Positions 18,888 through 27,536 of a stretch of 64,000 nt of DNA are shown in pieces. How positions within the stretch are numbered: the first letter of the stretch is position 1; each line of letters opens with the position of its first letter. A program made the position numbers and the translations under genes. The notes below the pieces were generated by a model. It ran no database searches. It was not told where the DNA came from and worked only from the letters and a program-made list of their open reading frames with translations. This DNA is from Streptomyces hygroscopicus (lineage in GTDB: Bacteria > Actinomycetota > Actinomycetes > Streptomycetales > Streptomycetaceae): positions 7,378,001 to 7,442,000 of the forward strand of contig CP018627.1 in assembly GCA_002021875.1 (NCBI GenBank), read 5' to 3'.

Positions 18888-19292
18888 ATGCCTCCGAAGA
18901 GCAGGACGGCCGGCGCCAAGAAGGTGCGCCGCAAGGAGAAGAAGAACGTCGCCCACGGGCACGCTCACATCAAGAGCACGTTCAACAACACCATCGTCTC
19001 GATCACGGACCCGACCGGGAATGTGATCTCTTGGGCCTCTGCCGGCCACGTCGGCTTCAAGGGCTCGCGCAAGTCCACTCCGTTCGCCGCGCAGATGGCC
19101 GCCGAGTCGGCCGCCCGCCGCGCGCAGGAGCACGGCATGCGCAAGGTCGACGTGTTCGTCAAGGGTCCGGGCTCCGGCCGTGAGACCGCGATCCGCTCGC
19201 TCCAGGCCACCGGCCTGGAGGTGGGTTCGATCCAGGACGTCACTCCGACTCCGCACAACGGATGCCGCCCGCCCAAGCGTCGGCGCGTCTGA
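18888..19292 (+). CDS. rpsK: 30S ribosomal protein S11
   Basis: 134 residues, with [14 protein letters not shown] and the C-terminal [14 protein letters not shown]11 forms the platform near the Shine-Dalgarno helix. GGGAGA precedes the ATG; it lies 66 bases after rpsM. Confidence 0.97.
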   Translation: MPPKSRTAGAKKVRRKEKKNVAHGHAHIKSTFNNTIVSITDPTGNVISWASAGHVGFKGSRKSTPFAAQMAAESAARRAQEHGMRKVDVFVKGPGSGRETAIRSLQATGLEVGSIQDVTPTPHNGCRPPKRRRV

Positions 19293-19319
19293 CCGGCTGA
19301 AGTAGGAGACAACAGAAAC

Positions 19320-19946
19320 ATGGCGCGTTACACCGGGGCCGACTGCAAGCGATGCCGTCGGGAGAAGCAGAAGCTCTTCCTCAAGGGGAGCAAGTGCGAG
19401 AGCGCGAAGTGCCCGATCGAGATCCGTCCTTACCCCCCGGGTGAGCACGGTCGCGGGCGCACCAAGGACAGCGAGTACCTGCTGCAGCTCCGTGAGAAGC
19501 AGAAGGCGACCCGCATCTACGGGGTCCTTGAGAAGCAGTTCCGTGGCTACTACGCGGAGGCGAACAAGAAGTCCGGCAAGACCGGTGAGAACTTGCTTCG
19601 CATCCTCGAGACCCGCCTCGACAACGTGGTCTACCGGGCCGGCTTCGCCAAGTCCCGCGACCACGCCCGTCAGCTGGTCCGCCACGGCCACATCAATGTG
19701 AACGGCCGCAAGACCGACATCCCGTCGGCCCGCGTCACCGTGAACGACATCATCGAGGTCCGCACGAAGTCCCGGACCCTGACCCCCTTCCAGGTGGCTC
19801 AGGCCGAGGCGGGCGAGCGCACGGTGCCGGCGTGGCTGGAGGCCATTCCGTCGCAGCTGCGGATCCTCGTGCACTCCATGCCCGAGCGCCAGGTGATCGA
19901 CACCCAGGTGCAGGAGCAGCTGATCGTCGAGCTCTACTCCAAGTAG
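19320..19946 (+). CDS. rpsD: 30S ribosomal protein S4, cysteine-containing
   Basis: 208 residues. The N terminus holds four cysteines (CKRC then C..AKC), a metal-binding pattern, followed by the S4 RNA-binding domain ([20 protein letters not shown]). S4 initiates 30S assembly and affects accuracy with S5. In E. coli it represses the alpha operon; a 12-bp stem-loop follows the gene here. Confidence 0.97.
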   Translation: MARYTGADCKRCRREKQKLFLKGSKCESAKCPIEIRPYPPGEHGRGRTKDSEYLLQLREKQKATRIYGVLEKQFRGYYAEANKKSGKTGENLLRILETRLDNVVYRAGFAKSRDHARQLVRHGHINVNGRKTDIPSARVTVNDIIEVRTKSRTLTPFQVAQAEAGERTVPAWLEAIPSQLRILVHSMPERQVIDTQVQEQLIVELYSK

Positions 19947-19959
19947 TAGACAAAGGCGA

Positions 19960-19998
19960 TACGGGCGGTACGGAGCCGTTTGGCGCGTACCGCCCGTA
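19960..19998. promoter_or_regulatory. 12-bp stem-loop between rpsD and rpoA
   Basis: TACGGGCGGTAC (19960-19971) pairs perfectly with 19987-19998 around a 15-base loop, ending 54 bases before rpoA. There is no T-run. It may be an attenuator or stabiliser controlling rpoA relative to the ribosomal genes. Confidence 0.5.
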
Positions 19999-20052
19999 CC
20001 ATTGAAGGGTTCGGCGTCAAATAGCGGGCGCCGGAGACTGGAGGCAAACCCC

Positions 20053-21075
20053 ATGCTGATCGCTCAGCGTCCCTCGTTGACCGAAGAGGTCGTCGACGAG
20101 TTCCGCTCCCGGTTCGTGATCGAGCCGCTGGAGCCGGGCTTCGGCTACACCCTCGGAAACTCCCTGCGTCGCACGCTCCTCTCCTCGATCCCCGGTGCGG
20201 CCGTCACCAGCATCCGGATCGACGGGGTCCTGCACGAGTTCACCACCGTGCCGGGCGTCAAGGAGGACGTCACCGACCTGATCCTCAACATCAAGCAGCT
20301 CGTCGTCTCCTCGGAGCACGACGAGCCGGTCGTGATGTACCTGCGCAAGCAGGGCCCGGGTCTGGTCACCGCCGCCGACATCGCCCCGCCGGCCGGTGTC
20401 GAGGTGCACAACCCCGACCTGGTCCTGGCCACGCTGAACGGCAAGGGCAAGCTGGAGATGGAGCTCACGGTCGAGCGTGGCCGCGGTTACGTCTCCGCCG
20501 TGCAGAACAAGCAGGTCGGCCAGGAGATCGGCCGGATCCCGGTCGACTCCATCTACTCGCCGGTGCTCAAGGTCACCTACAAGGTCGAGGCGACCCGTGT
20601 CGAGCAGCGCACCGACTTCGACAAGCTGATCGTCGACGTCGAGACCAAGCAGGCCATGCGGCCGCGTGACGCCATGGCGTCGGCCGGTAAGACCCTGGTC
20701 GAGCTGTTCGGCCTGGCCCGCGAGCTGAACGTGGACGCCGAGGGCATCGACATGGGCCCGTCCCCGACGGACGCCGCCCTCGCCGCCGATCTGGCGCTGC
20801 CGATCGAGGAGCTCGAGCTCACCGTCCGCTCGTACAACTGCCTCAAGCGCGAGGGCATCCACTCCGTGGGTGAACTCGTGGCGCGGTCCGAGGCGGACCT
20901 GCTCGACATCCGGAACTTCGGCGCCAAGTCGATCGACGAGGTCAAGGCGAAGCTGGCCGGTATGGGCCTGGCGCTCAAGGACAGCCCGCCCGGATTCGAC
21001 CCGACCGCCGCCGCTGACGCCTTCGGCGCCGATGACGACGCGGATGCGGGTTTCGTCGAGACCGAGCAGTACTGA
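20053..21075 (+). CDS. rpoA: DNA-directed RNA polymerase alpha subunit
   Basis: 340 residues from ATG 20053 (MLIAQRPSL), full length for Streptomyces. The N-terminal assembly domain ([20 protein letters not shown]) and the C-terminal domain that binds UP elements and activators ([16 protein letters not shown], residues about 255-315) are both intact. A short acidic tail ends the protein. Confidence 0.97.
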   Translation: MLIAQRPSLTEEVVDEFRSRFVIEPLEPGFGYTLGNSLRRTLLSSIPGAAVTSIRIDGVLHEFTTVPGVKEDVTDLILNIKQLVVSSEHDEPVVMYLRKQGPGLVTAADIAPPAGVEVHNPDLVLATLNGKGKLEMELTVERGRGYVSAVQNKQVGQEIGRIPVDSIYSPVLKVTYKVEATRVEQRTDFDKLIVDVETKQAMRPRDAMASAGKTLVELFGLARELNVDAEGIDMGPSPTDAALAADLALPIEELELTVRSYNCLKREGIHSVGELVARSEADLLDIRNFGAKSIDEVKAKLAGMGLALKDSPPGFDPTAAADAFGADDDADAGFVETEQY

Positions 21076-21120
21076 TCGCTGCCCCGCCGCTGGGGCTGAG
21101 GCGCTGTCCTCAATCGCCGG

Positions 21121-21155
21121 ACGGACTTGATCTTGCTGAGCTTGATCGAGTCCGT
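21121..21155. promoter_or_regulatory. 12-bp stem-loop between rpoA and rplQ
   Basis: Bases 21121-21132 pair with 21144-21155 (one G-U) around an 11-base loop in the 175-base gap. Likely RNA structure tuning rplQ or marking rpoA's 3' end. Confidence 0.45.
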
Positions 21156-21250
21156 GCGGCGGGCGACGAAAATTTCCGGCGGGCGGCCGCTCGCCGGCAA
21201 CTGACACCGGTACCTGATACGGCCGGTGCAGACACCTAGGAGATACACCA

Positions 21251-21802
21251 ATGCCGAAGCCCACCAAGGGCGCCCGTCTGGGCGGCAGCGCTGCGCACGA
21301 GCGGCTCCTGCTGGCGAACCTCGCCACCGCGCTGTTCGAGCACGGCCGGATCACCACCACCGAGGCGAAGGCCCGCCGCCTGCGCCCGGTCGCGGAGAAG
21401 CTGGTCACCAAGGCGAAGAAGGGCGACCTTCACAACCGCCGTCTGGTGCTGCAGACCATCCGCGACAAGAGCGTCGTGCACACCCTCTTCACCGAGATCG
21501 GGCCGCGCTACGAGAACCGGCCGGGTGGCTACACCCGCATCACCAAGATCGGTAACCGTCGTGGCGACAACGCCCCGATGGCGGTCATCGAGCTGGTCGA
21601 GGCGCTGACCGTGCAGCAGGAGGCCGTCGGCGAGGCCGAGGCCGCCACCAAGCGCACCGCCAAGGACGCTGCCGGTGACACGGCCGCCGCGAACCTCAAG
21701 AAGGACGAGGCCACCGAGGCCCCGGCCGCTGAGGCCGAGGCGACCGAGGCTCCGGCCGAGCCCGCCGCGGACGCGGCTGATGAGGCCGCGAAGGACGCCT
21801 GA
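21251..21802 (+). CDS. rplQ: 50S ribosomal protein L17
   Basis: 183 residues. The L17 core ([19 protein letters not shown] to about residue 120) is followed by a 60-residue Ala/Glu/Thr-rich tail, longer than in E. coli and common in Streptomyces. GGAGA precedes the ATG. It is followed by a hairpin and truA. Confidence 0.97.
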   Translation: MPKPTKGARLGGSAAHERLLLANLATALFEHGRITTTEAKARRLRPVAEKLVTKAKKGDLHNRRLVLQTIRDKSVVHTLFTEIGPRYENRPGGYTRITKIGNRRGDNAPMAVIELVEALTVQQEAVGEAEAATKRTAKDAAGDTAAANLKKDEATEAPAAEAEATEAPAEPAADAADEAAKDA

Positions 21803-21830
21803 GGCGTCGCTACGGCTTTCGTTGTCACGG

Positions 21831-21865
21831 ACGGGCCCGCCCCCAGAATCTGGGAGCGGGCCCGT
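21831..21865. terminator. stem-loop between rplQ and truA
   Basis: ACGGGCCCGC (21831-21840) pairs with 21856-21865; an inner CCCAG/CTGGG extends the stem. It ends 23 bases before the truA start. No T-run; probably a partial terminator. Confidence 0.55.
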
Positions 21866-21888
21866 TCCGCATGGAGAGGAACAGTTGG

Positions 21889-22755
21889 GTGAGTGACGAG
21901 GCGGCGCCCGGTTTCGTACGGGTCCGACTGGATCTTGCTTACGACGGCAAGGACTTCTCGGGCTGGGCCAAGCAGCGCGAGCGGCGCACCGTGCAGGGCG
22001 AGCTGGAGAGCGCGCTGCGGACGGTGACGCGCTCCTCGGAGACCTTTGAGCTGACCGTCGCGGGCCGCACCGACGCGGGGGTCCATGCCCGCGGCCAGGT
22101 GGCGCATGTGGATCTCCCGGAGGCGCTGTGGGCCGAGCACCGGGACAGGCTGCTGCGGCGGCTCGCCGGCCGGCTGCCCCATGACGTACGGGTCTGGAAG
22201 GTCGAGCGGGCCCCGTCCGGGTTCAACGCCCGCTTCTCCGCGATCTGGCGGCGCTACGCCTACCGGGTCACCGACCATCCCGGCGGGGTCGATCCGCTGC
22301 TGCGCGGCCATGTGCTGTGGCATGACTGGCCGCTGGACGTGGCCGCCATGAACGCGGCTTCCGAACGGCTCCTGGGCGAGCACGACTTCGCCGCGTACTG
22401 CAAGAAGCGCGACGGCGCCACCACCATCCGCACCCTCCAGCGGCTGGACTGGGTGCGCGGTGCGGACGGGGTCATCACGGCGACCGTACGGGCGGACGCC
22501 TTCTGCCACAACATGGTGCGCTCGCTGGTGGGCGCCCTGCTCTTCGTCGGCGACGGCCACCGTCTCCCGGACTGGCCGGGCAAGGTGCTCGCCGCGGGGG
22601 TGCGCGACTCCGCCGTGCATGTCGTCCGTCCTCATGGCCTGACCCTGGAGGAGGTCGGTTATCCGGCCGATGACCAACTCGCCGCCCGTAACCGGGAGTC
22701 CCGCAACAAGCGCTCCCTGCCGGGCGCGACGGCGATCGGTTCCGGCTGCTGCTGA
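21889..22755 (+). CDS. truA: tRNA pseudouridine(38-40) synthase TruA
   Basis: 288 residues from GTG 21889, chosen because GAGAGG lies nine bases upstream; an ATG six codons earlier is possible. The catalytic Asp is in [15 protein letters not shown], and [16 protein letters not shown] and [14 protein letters not shown] are standard TruA motifs. The enzyme isomerises U38-U40 in the anticodon arm. It ends the conserved translation cluster. Confidence 0.94.
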   Translation: MSDEAAPGFVRVRLDLAYDGKDFSGWAKQRERRTVQGELESALRTVTRSSETFELTVAGRTDAGVHARGQVAHVDLPEALWAEHRDRLLRRLAGRLPHDVRVWKVERAPSGFNARFSAIWRRYAYRVTDHPGGVDPLLRGHVLWHDWPLDVAAMNAASERLLGEHDFAAYCKKRDGATTIRTLQRLDWVRGADGVITATVRADAFCHNMVRSLVGALLFVGDGHRLPDWPGKVLAAGVRDSAVHVVRPHGLTLEEVGYPADDQLAARNRESRNKRSLPGATAIGSGCC

Positions 22756-22764
22756 AAGCGGCGG

Positions 22765-22789
22765 GTGTGGGCGGCCGATCATTGGGTAC
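22765..22789 (+). promoter_or_regulatory. sigma-B-type promoter of the rsb module
   Basis: GTGT (22765-22768), a 15-base spacer and GGGTAC (22784-22789) match the form reported for stress sigma factors of the Streptomyces sigma-B group (GNNT, 14-16 bases, GGGTAC/T). It lies about 140 bases before rsbR. A second, vegetative-like match is TTCCGG (22861-22866), 17 bases, TAAAAT (22884-22889). Confidence 0.55.
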
Positions 22790-22929
22790 TCGCCACGCGC
22801 CTCGTGTGCCGACGACTGGGCGAGTGAGTCAAGGCGGCGGGGCGATCGGCATGATGCGACTTCCGGGGCCTCCGGAAGATCGATAAAATTTGCCAACCGA
22901 CAACGGTCGTCGACCGCGAAGGGATCCGC

Positions 22930-23808
22930 GTGAGTACCAGCGAGGCCGCTGTGCGAGAGCGCCTGACCAGGGCTCTTCAGGAGCGCGACGAGGAAATCGC
23001 CGATCGCTGGGTCGAGCTGCAGATGGAGCAGGCCCTGCTTGACACCGACATCGGCGAGGCCGAACTGCGCGAGGAGGCCGACGCCTTGATCGAGGCGCTG
23101 GTTCCCGGCCTGCAGAGCGGGGTGCCGGTGGACCGGGTGGTGACCTCCACCCCGGGGCTGCACGAGGCCGTGGTGGGGCTGTCGATGCGCCGGGCGCGGG
23201 CGGGGGCCACGCCGACGGCGACCTCGCTCGCGGTGCTCGCGCTCAAGGAGGCGCTGCTCAAGGCGGTGCAGCGGGACACCCGGGACGCCGAGGAGCTGTT
23301 CGCCTCGGCCGTCTTCATGAACCGGCTGCTGGATGTGGCCGGGGTGCTGTCCTTCGAGACGTATGTGGAGGGCCGGGAGGAGATCATCCGCCGGCAGAGC
23401 CAGCAGTTGATGGAGCAGTCGACGCCGGTGGTGCGGCTGTGGCGGCAGGTGCTGGCGGTGCCGCTGATCGGCACGTTGGACACCGCCCGGACCCAGGTGG
23501 TGATGGAGAATCTGCTCCAGGCCATCCAGGACCATGAGGCGCTGGTCGCGATCATCGACATCACGGGTGTGCCGACGGTGGACACCGCCGTCGCCCAGCA
23601 TCTGATGCAGACGGTGAACGCGGTGCGGCTCATGGGCGCGGACTGCGTGATCAGCGGGGTCCGCCCCTCGATCGCCCAGACCATCGCCCAGCTCGGCATC
23701 GATCTGTCCACCATCCTCACGCGGGCGACGCTGGCCGACGCGCTGGCCGCCGCGATCAAGCTGATCGACGGGCCCGGTCCCGACGGTGATGAAGGAGACG
23801 GTCGGTGA
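22930..23808 (+). CDS. rsbR: RsbR-like stressosome protein
   Basis: 292 residues, GTG start with AAGGGA upstream. Residues 1-165 form an all-helical, globin-like N-terminal sensor domain; a linker (EEIIRRQSQQLMEQSTPV) leads to a C-terminal STAS domain from about residue 175. The phospho-acceptor regions of B. subtilis RsbR are conserved (DITGVPTVDT at 210-219 and RPSIAQT ending at Thr251). RsbR and RsbS build the stressosome that holds RsbT. Its end overlaps rsbS by four bases. Confidence 0.88.
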   Translation: MSTSEAAVRERLTRALQERDEEIADRWVELQMEQALLDTDIGEAELREEADALIEALVPGLQSGVPVDRVVTSTPGLHEAVVGLSMRRARAGATPTATSLAVLALKEALLKAVQRDTRDAEELFASAVFMNRLLDVAGVLSFETYVEGREEIIRRQSQQLMEQSTPVVRLWRQVLAVPLIGTLDTARTQVVMENLLQAIQDHEALVAIIDITGVPTVDTAVAQHLMQTVNAVRLMGADCVISGVRPSIAQTIAQLGIDLSTILTRATLADALAAAIKLIDGPGPDGDEGDGR

Positions 23809-24215
23809 ACGGCCTTCGCTCACCCGGCGTTCCGATTCTGCGACTGGGAGATGTCCTGGTCACGGGCCTGCTCAACGAGCTCGACGACCGGACCGCCATC
23901 GCCTTCACCGAGGAGCTCACCGAGCGGATCTCGGCCGAGGGCGCCCGTGGGGTGCTCATCGACATCTCCCGGCTGGAGGTCATCGACTCCTTCGTGGCCC
24001 GGACGCTGATGGAGCTGACCACGGTGGCCCGGCTGCTGGGGGCCCGGGTGATCGTGGCCGGGATGCGACCGCCGGTGGCGATCACCCTGGTCGAGCTGGG
24101 GATCGAACTGGTCGGTGTGGAGACCGCACTCAATCCGGAGCAGGGGCTGGCCGCGCTGGGGTGGCGGCAGGCCCCGCAGCCCCTGGAAGGGGCCCGACGT
24201 GGCACTGCCCGGTGA
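23805..24215 (+). CDS. rsbS: RsbS-like STAS-domain stressosome scaffold
   Basis: 136 residues, a single STAS domain. Ser62 in LEVIDSFVAR matches the serine phosphorylated by RsbT in B. subtilis RsbS. The last 25 residues are a Pro/Ala/Arg extension. GTG start inside a GTGA overlap with rsbR; rsbT starts 17 bases before its stop. The three overlapping genes imply fixed stoichiometry. Confidence 0.88.
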   Translation: MNGLRSPGVPILRLGDVLVTGLLNELDDRTAIAFTEELTERISAEGARGVLIDISRLEVIDSFVARTLMELTTVARLLGARVIVAGMRPPVAITLVELGIELVGVETALNPEQGLAALGWRQAPQPLEGARRGTAR

Positions 24216-24678
24216 ATCCACCCTCGCCTCCCACGGACCCAAGCGGCCCGCGCGGGCGGAGAGCCGGCGCCCGCCCGCGCCGGCCGCGTATCCGGTGCGC
24301 ACGGAGGAGGACCTGCTGACGGTCCGCCACGCGGTGCGCGCGGCCACCATCGCGGTGGGCTTCGGCCTGGTGGACCAGACCCGTGTGGTCACGGCCGCCA
24401 GCGAGCTCGCCCGTAACGCCTATGTCCACGGGGGCGGCGGCACCGTCACCCTCGACTATCCGCGCGAGCCCTCCGGGCGGCGGGGGCTGCGGCTGACCGT
24501 CAAGGACGAGGGGCCGGGCATCGCGGACCTCGAGGCGGCGCTCACCGACGGCTTCACCACCGGCTCGGGCCTGGGCCACGGGCTGGGCGGTGCCCGGCGG
24601 CTGATGGACGAGTTCACGGTGCGCACCGGCCCGGGCGAGGGCACCGTCGTGGTCGTCACCCGCTGGGCGGTCCGGTGA
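24199..24678 (+). CDS. rsbT: RsbT-like serine kinase (GHKL ATPase)
   Basis: 159 residues from GTG 24199 with GGAAGG eight bases upstream. About 30 Pro/Arg-rich residues precede the ATPase domain, which has the N box (ASELARNAYVHGGG), G1 (DEGPGI) and G2 (GSGLGHGLGGARR). RsbT kinases phosphorylate RsbR and RsbS and, once released, activate an RsbU phosphatase. Both neighbours match that role. It overlaps the next gene by GTGA. Confidence 0.85.
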   Translation: MALPGESTLASHGPKRPARAESRRPPAPAAYPVRTEEDLLTVRHAVRAATIAVGFGLVDQTRVVTAASELARNAYVHGGGGTVTLDYPREPSGRRGLRLTVKDEGPGIADLEAALTDGFTTGSGLGHGLGGARRLMDEFTVRTGPGEGTVVVVTRWAVR

Positions 24679-25694
24679 GCCGTCCGTTCACGGTGCCCAC
24701 CGCCCAGGTGCGCGTCGACCACCACAGCGCCGTGCATCTGGCCGCCGAGACGGCGCGTGCGGTGGCCCGGGACTGCGAGCTGCCGGGGGCGCTGCCCGAT
24801 CAGGCGGCGGTGATCGCCTCGGAGCTGGCGACCAACCTGGACAAGCACGCCAGCGACGGCACGCTCTACGTCCAGCCGCTGCCGCTGGGCCACGGGGTGG
24901 AGATCCTCGCCGCCGACCGCGGCCCCGGTATGCACGACCCCGAGCGCTGCCTGGCCGACGGCTACACCACCTCCGGCACGCTGGGGGTCGGGCTCGGCGC
25001 CGTCAAAAGGATGGCGACCCACTTCACCATGCGCAGCGCCGACGGCACCGACGCGGGCACCTGGGCCTGCGCCCGCCTCACCGCGCCGGGCGAGCAGCGG
25101 CCGGAGTGGCAGGGGGTGGGCGCGATCTGTCTGCCCGCCGAAGGGGAGGAGGGCTGTGGCGACGCCCGCGGGATCGTCGACACGGACACCGCCCGCACCG
25201 CGGTCGTCCTCGACGGCCTCGGCCACGGCCGGGCCGCCGAGGAGGCGGCCCAGGCGGCGCTGCGGACCTTCCACACCGACCCCGACCGGCCGCTGCCGGA
25301 CGCGCTCACCCGGATGAACCGGGCCCTGCGGCACACCCGCGGGGCCGCCGTGGGGCTGCTGCGGCTGCACCACGATCGCGCCGACTACTGCGGCATCGGC
25401 AACATCCGCGCCCTCGCCCTGACCCCGGGCGGGGTCGAGCACCGGCTGATCGGACAGCCCGGGATCGTCGGCTGGGGCATGCCCACCCCACGCGTCCACG
25501 GCTTCCCGCTGTCCCAGGGCGCCACGGCGGTGCTGCACAGCGACGGTATAGACGCCCGCTGGGCGCTGGACCCGCCCCCTGCCGTGCTCCGTCTTCCGCC
25601 GTCCCTGCTGTCCGCCGCACTCGCCCATGGCCATCGCCGCGTCCGCGACGACGCCACGGTGCTCGCGGCCAGGTCTCCCTTAAGGCTTCCATGA
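24675..25694 (+). CDS. fused RsbT-like ATPase and RsbX-like PP2C phosphatase
   Basis: 339 residues. Residues 1-135 are a second GHKL ATPase (SELATNLDKHASDG, ADRGPGM, GTLGVGLGAVKRM). Residues about 150-335 are a short PP2C/SpoIIE-type phosphatase (VVLDGLGHGRAAEEA, HSDGIDARW, DDATVLAAR). In Bacillus, RsbX is a separate phosphatase that resets RsbR and RsbS. The fusion may combine a kinase or anti-sigma-like module with that reset activity. It overlaps both neighbours by four bases. Confidence 0.8.
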   Translation: MSRPFTVPTAQVRVDHHSAVHLAAETARAVARDCELPGALPDQAAVIASELATNLDKHASDGTLYVQPLPLGHGVEILAADRGPGMHDPERCLADGYTTSGTLGVGLGAVKRMATHFTMRSADGTDAGTWACARLTAPGEQRPEWQGVGAICLPAEGEEGCGDARGIVDTDTARTAVVLDGLGHGRAAEEAAQAALRTFHTDPDRPLPDALTRMNRALRHTRGAAVGLLRLHHDRADYCGIGNIRALALTPGGVEHRLIGQPGIVGWGMPTPRVHGFPLSQGATAVLHSDGIDARWALDPPPAVLRLPPSLLSAALAHGHRRVRDDATVLAARSPLRLP

Positions 25695-26899
25695 CGACGA
25701 GGAACCTCACCTGCGCCACGACGGCCGGGCTCAGCCGGGCCGTTCGGGCGCTGGCCCGGGAGCACGCCTTGGACCCGGAGGTCCGGGGGCGCCTTGTGCT
25801 GTCCGCCGCCGAGGCCGCCGGGGCGGCGCTGCGCGCCGGGCGGGAGACCGGCCTCGAGTGGGCGTACGACCCGGGCGCAGGGCTGCTCACGGTGGTGCTG
25901 CGGACGCCGGGCGATACGGGGCCGGCGGCGGCGGAGCTGCCGATGGCCCCCGACGCGGTGACCGAGGACGAGGTGGTCTGGCGCCTCCCGGCGGGCCCGC
26001 CGGTGGACGACGCCGAGGAGGCCCCCGGCGACGACGCCCTCGCCGCGGAGGAGTTGCGCGCCGTTCTGGCCGCCGCCGACGCGCTCACCGCCGAGCACCG
26101 CCGCCTCAAGGACGAACTCGAGGAGACCAACAGCGGGGTGCTCGCGCTCTACGTCCAGCTCGACGAGCGGGACAAGCAGTTGCGCACCGCGCACGGCCAG
26201 ACCCTGCGGGAGCTGGAGGACGCGCTGCGCCCGCCGCTCATCGAGGCCGACGGTCTCGAACTCGCCGTGCACTACGAACCGGCCGGCACCGACGCGCCGA
26301 CCGGCGGGGATCTGTACGACTGGTTCGTGCTGCCCGACGGCACCGTCCACATCACCATCGTGGACGCGCTGGGCCATGGGGTGACCAGTACGCGCAGCGC
26401 GCTCAACGTCACCCACGCGGTGCGCACCCTCGCCCTGGAGGGCCACCGCCTCCAGTCGATCGTGGCCCGCACCGACGAGATCCTGTACCCCTTCGACCGG
26501 GCCGTGATGGCCACCGTGCTGCTCGCCCGGATCGATCCGGTCACCGGTGAGCTGTGGCTGGCCAACGGGAGCCATCCGCCCGCGCTGTTGCTGCGCCGCG
26601 ACGGAACGGCCCGCTATCTGGAGGCCCGGGGGCGCGGGATCGGCTTTCCGCTGCCCGGGAGCGAGACCCCGCTGACCGAGCGGCTGGCCCCCGGGGACCT
26701 CCTCCTGCTCTACACCGACGGGCTCACCGAGAGCCGCCGGGACCCGATCGAGGGCGAGAGGCGCCTGATCGAGGCCGCGCACAAGCATCTGCAGAGCCCG
26801 ATCGAGGAGGTCCCCGGCGCCATCGCGGAGGATATGCACACGGTGATCCTGCATCCGGATGACACCCTCGCGCTGGCGGTGCGGCTCACCGGTCAGTGA
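25691..26899 (+). CDS. rsbU: RsbU-like PP2C phosphatase with coiled-coil linker
   Basis: 402 residues. Residues 1-115 look like a degenerate GHKL-type domain lacking clear ATP motifs. A predicted coiled coil (about 120-180, LTAEHRRLKDELEETNSG) leads to a SpoIIE/PP2C phosphatase with metal-binding motifs TGGDLYDWF, VDALGHGV and LLYTDGLTE. Such phosphatases dephosphorylate an anti-anti-sigma factor, freeing a sigma factor. No sigma, anti-sigma or RsbV gene is adjacent. ATG start within an ATGA overlap. Confidence 0.85.
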   Translation: MTTRNLTCATTAGLSRAVRALAREHALDPEVRGRLVLSAAEAAGAALRAGRETGLEWAYDPGAGLLTVVLRTPGDTGPAAAELPMAPDAVTEDEVVWRLPAGPPVDDAEEAPGDDALAAEELRAVLAAADALTAEHRRLKDELEETNSGVLALYVQLDERDKQLRTAHGQTLRELEDALRPPLIEADGLELAVHYEPAGTDAPTGGDLYDWFVLPDGTVHITIVDALGHGVTSTRSALNVTHAVRTLALEGHRLQSIVARTDEILYPFDRAVMATVLLARIDPVTGELWLANGSHPPALLLRRDGTARYLEARGRGIGFPLPGSETPLTERLAPGDLLLLYTDGLTESRRDPIEGERRLIEAAHKHLQSPIEEVPGAIAEDMHTVILHPDDTLALAVRLTGQ

Positions 26900-27438
26900 T
26901 CGGCGGCCGGGCCGAAGCGCTGCCGCGGGATACGGCCCCGCTGAAGATCTCGCTGACGGGGGACCGGGGGCGGGAGCGGGCGCTCGTCGTGCGGCTGTGC
27001 GCGCACGAGTTGCTCGAACAGGGGCCGCGCCGCGACCAGGGCCTCCCGCATCCGCTCGGTGGCGGCTTCGGCGGTCTGAGCGGCCTCGCTATCGTGTACC
27101 TGTGCCGCCATGGCGTGCAGTCGGCGGTAGCCGTCGATCTCCCCGGGGTGACGGATGGACAGCGCGTCCATCCGCTTGCCGTCGGACTCGGCCGGATAGC
27201 CGCGGTCGACGGCCAAGGCGCCCAGCAGCCGGTCGGCTTCGCGCAGCGCCCACCCGGGAGAGTCCACGAATCGCTCCTGCACTCCCGCCCACCGCGCCGC
27301 GTACTGCTCCCTGGCTTCCGAGGGCAGGCTTCGGACCGGCAGTTCGCCCTTGCGGCCCTGCCGGACCGAGGGGGCGATCACAAGGCCGGCAATGGCGGCC
27401 AGGGCCGCCACCAGGATGATGAGCGTGACAGTTGACAT
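26893..27438 (-). CDS. single-pass membrane protein, unknown function
   Basis: 181 residues from ATG 27438 (MSTVTLIILVAALAAIAGL), with GGAAGG about ten bases upstream. One N-terminal membrane helix is followed by a soluble helical region with SLPSEAREQYAARWAGVQERFVDSP and a Pro/Arg-rich end. Similar short proteins occur widely in actinobacteria without assigned roles. It converges on rsbU and overlaps its 3' end by seven bases. Confidence 0.75.
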   Translation of the reverse strand: MSTVTLIILVAALAAIAGLVIAPSVRQGRKGELPVRSLPSEAREQYAARWAGVQERFVDSPGWALREADRLLGALAVDRGYPAESDGKRMDALSIRHPGEIDGYRRLHAMAAQVHDSEAAQTAEAATERMREALVAARPLFEQLVRAQPHDERPLPPPVPRQRDLQRGRIPRQRFGPAADH

Positions 27439-27536
27439 CGCTATGCCTTCCGCAGAGTCTTCCTCGCTCGAGGCTGGTATCACCGAGTGTTACCGGTGAT
27501 CTCCGCGGCAAACACCGTACCTATGACTCACGTCTC

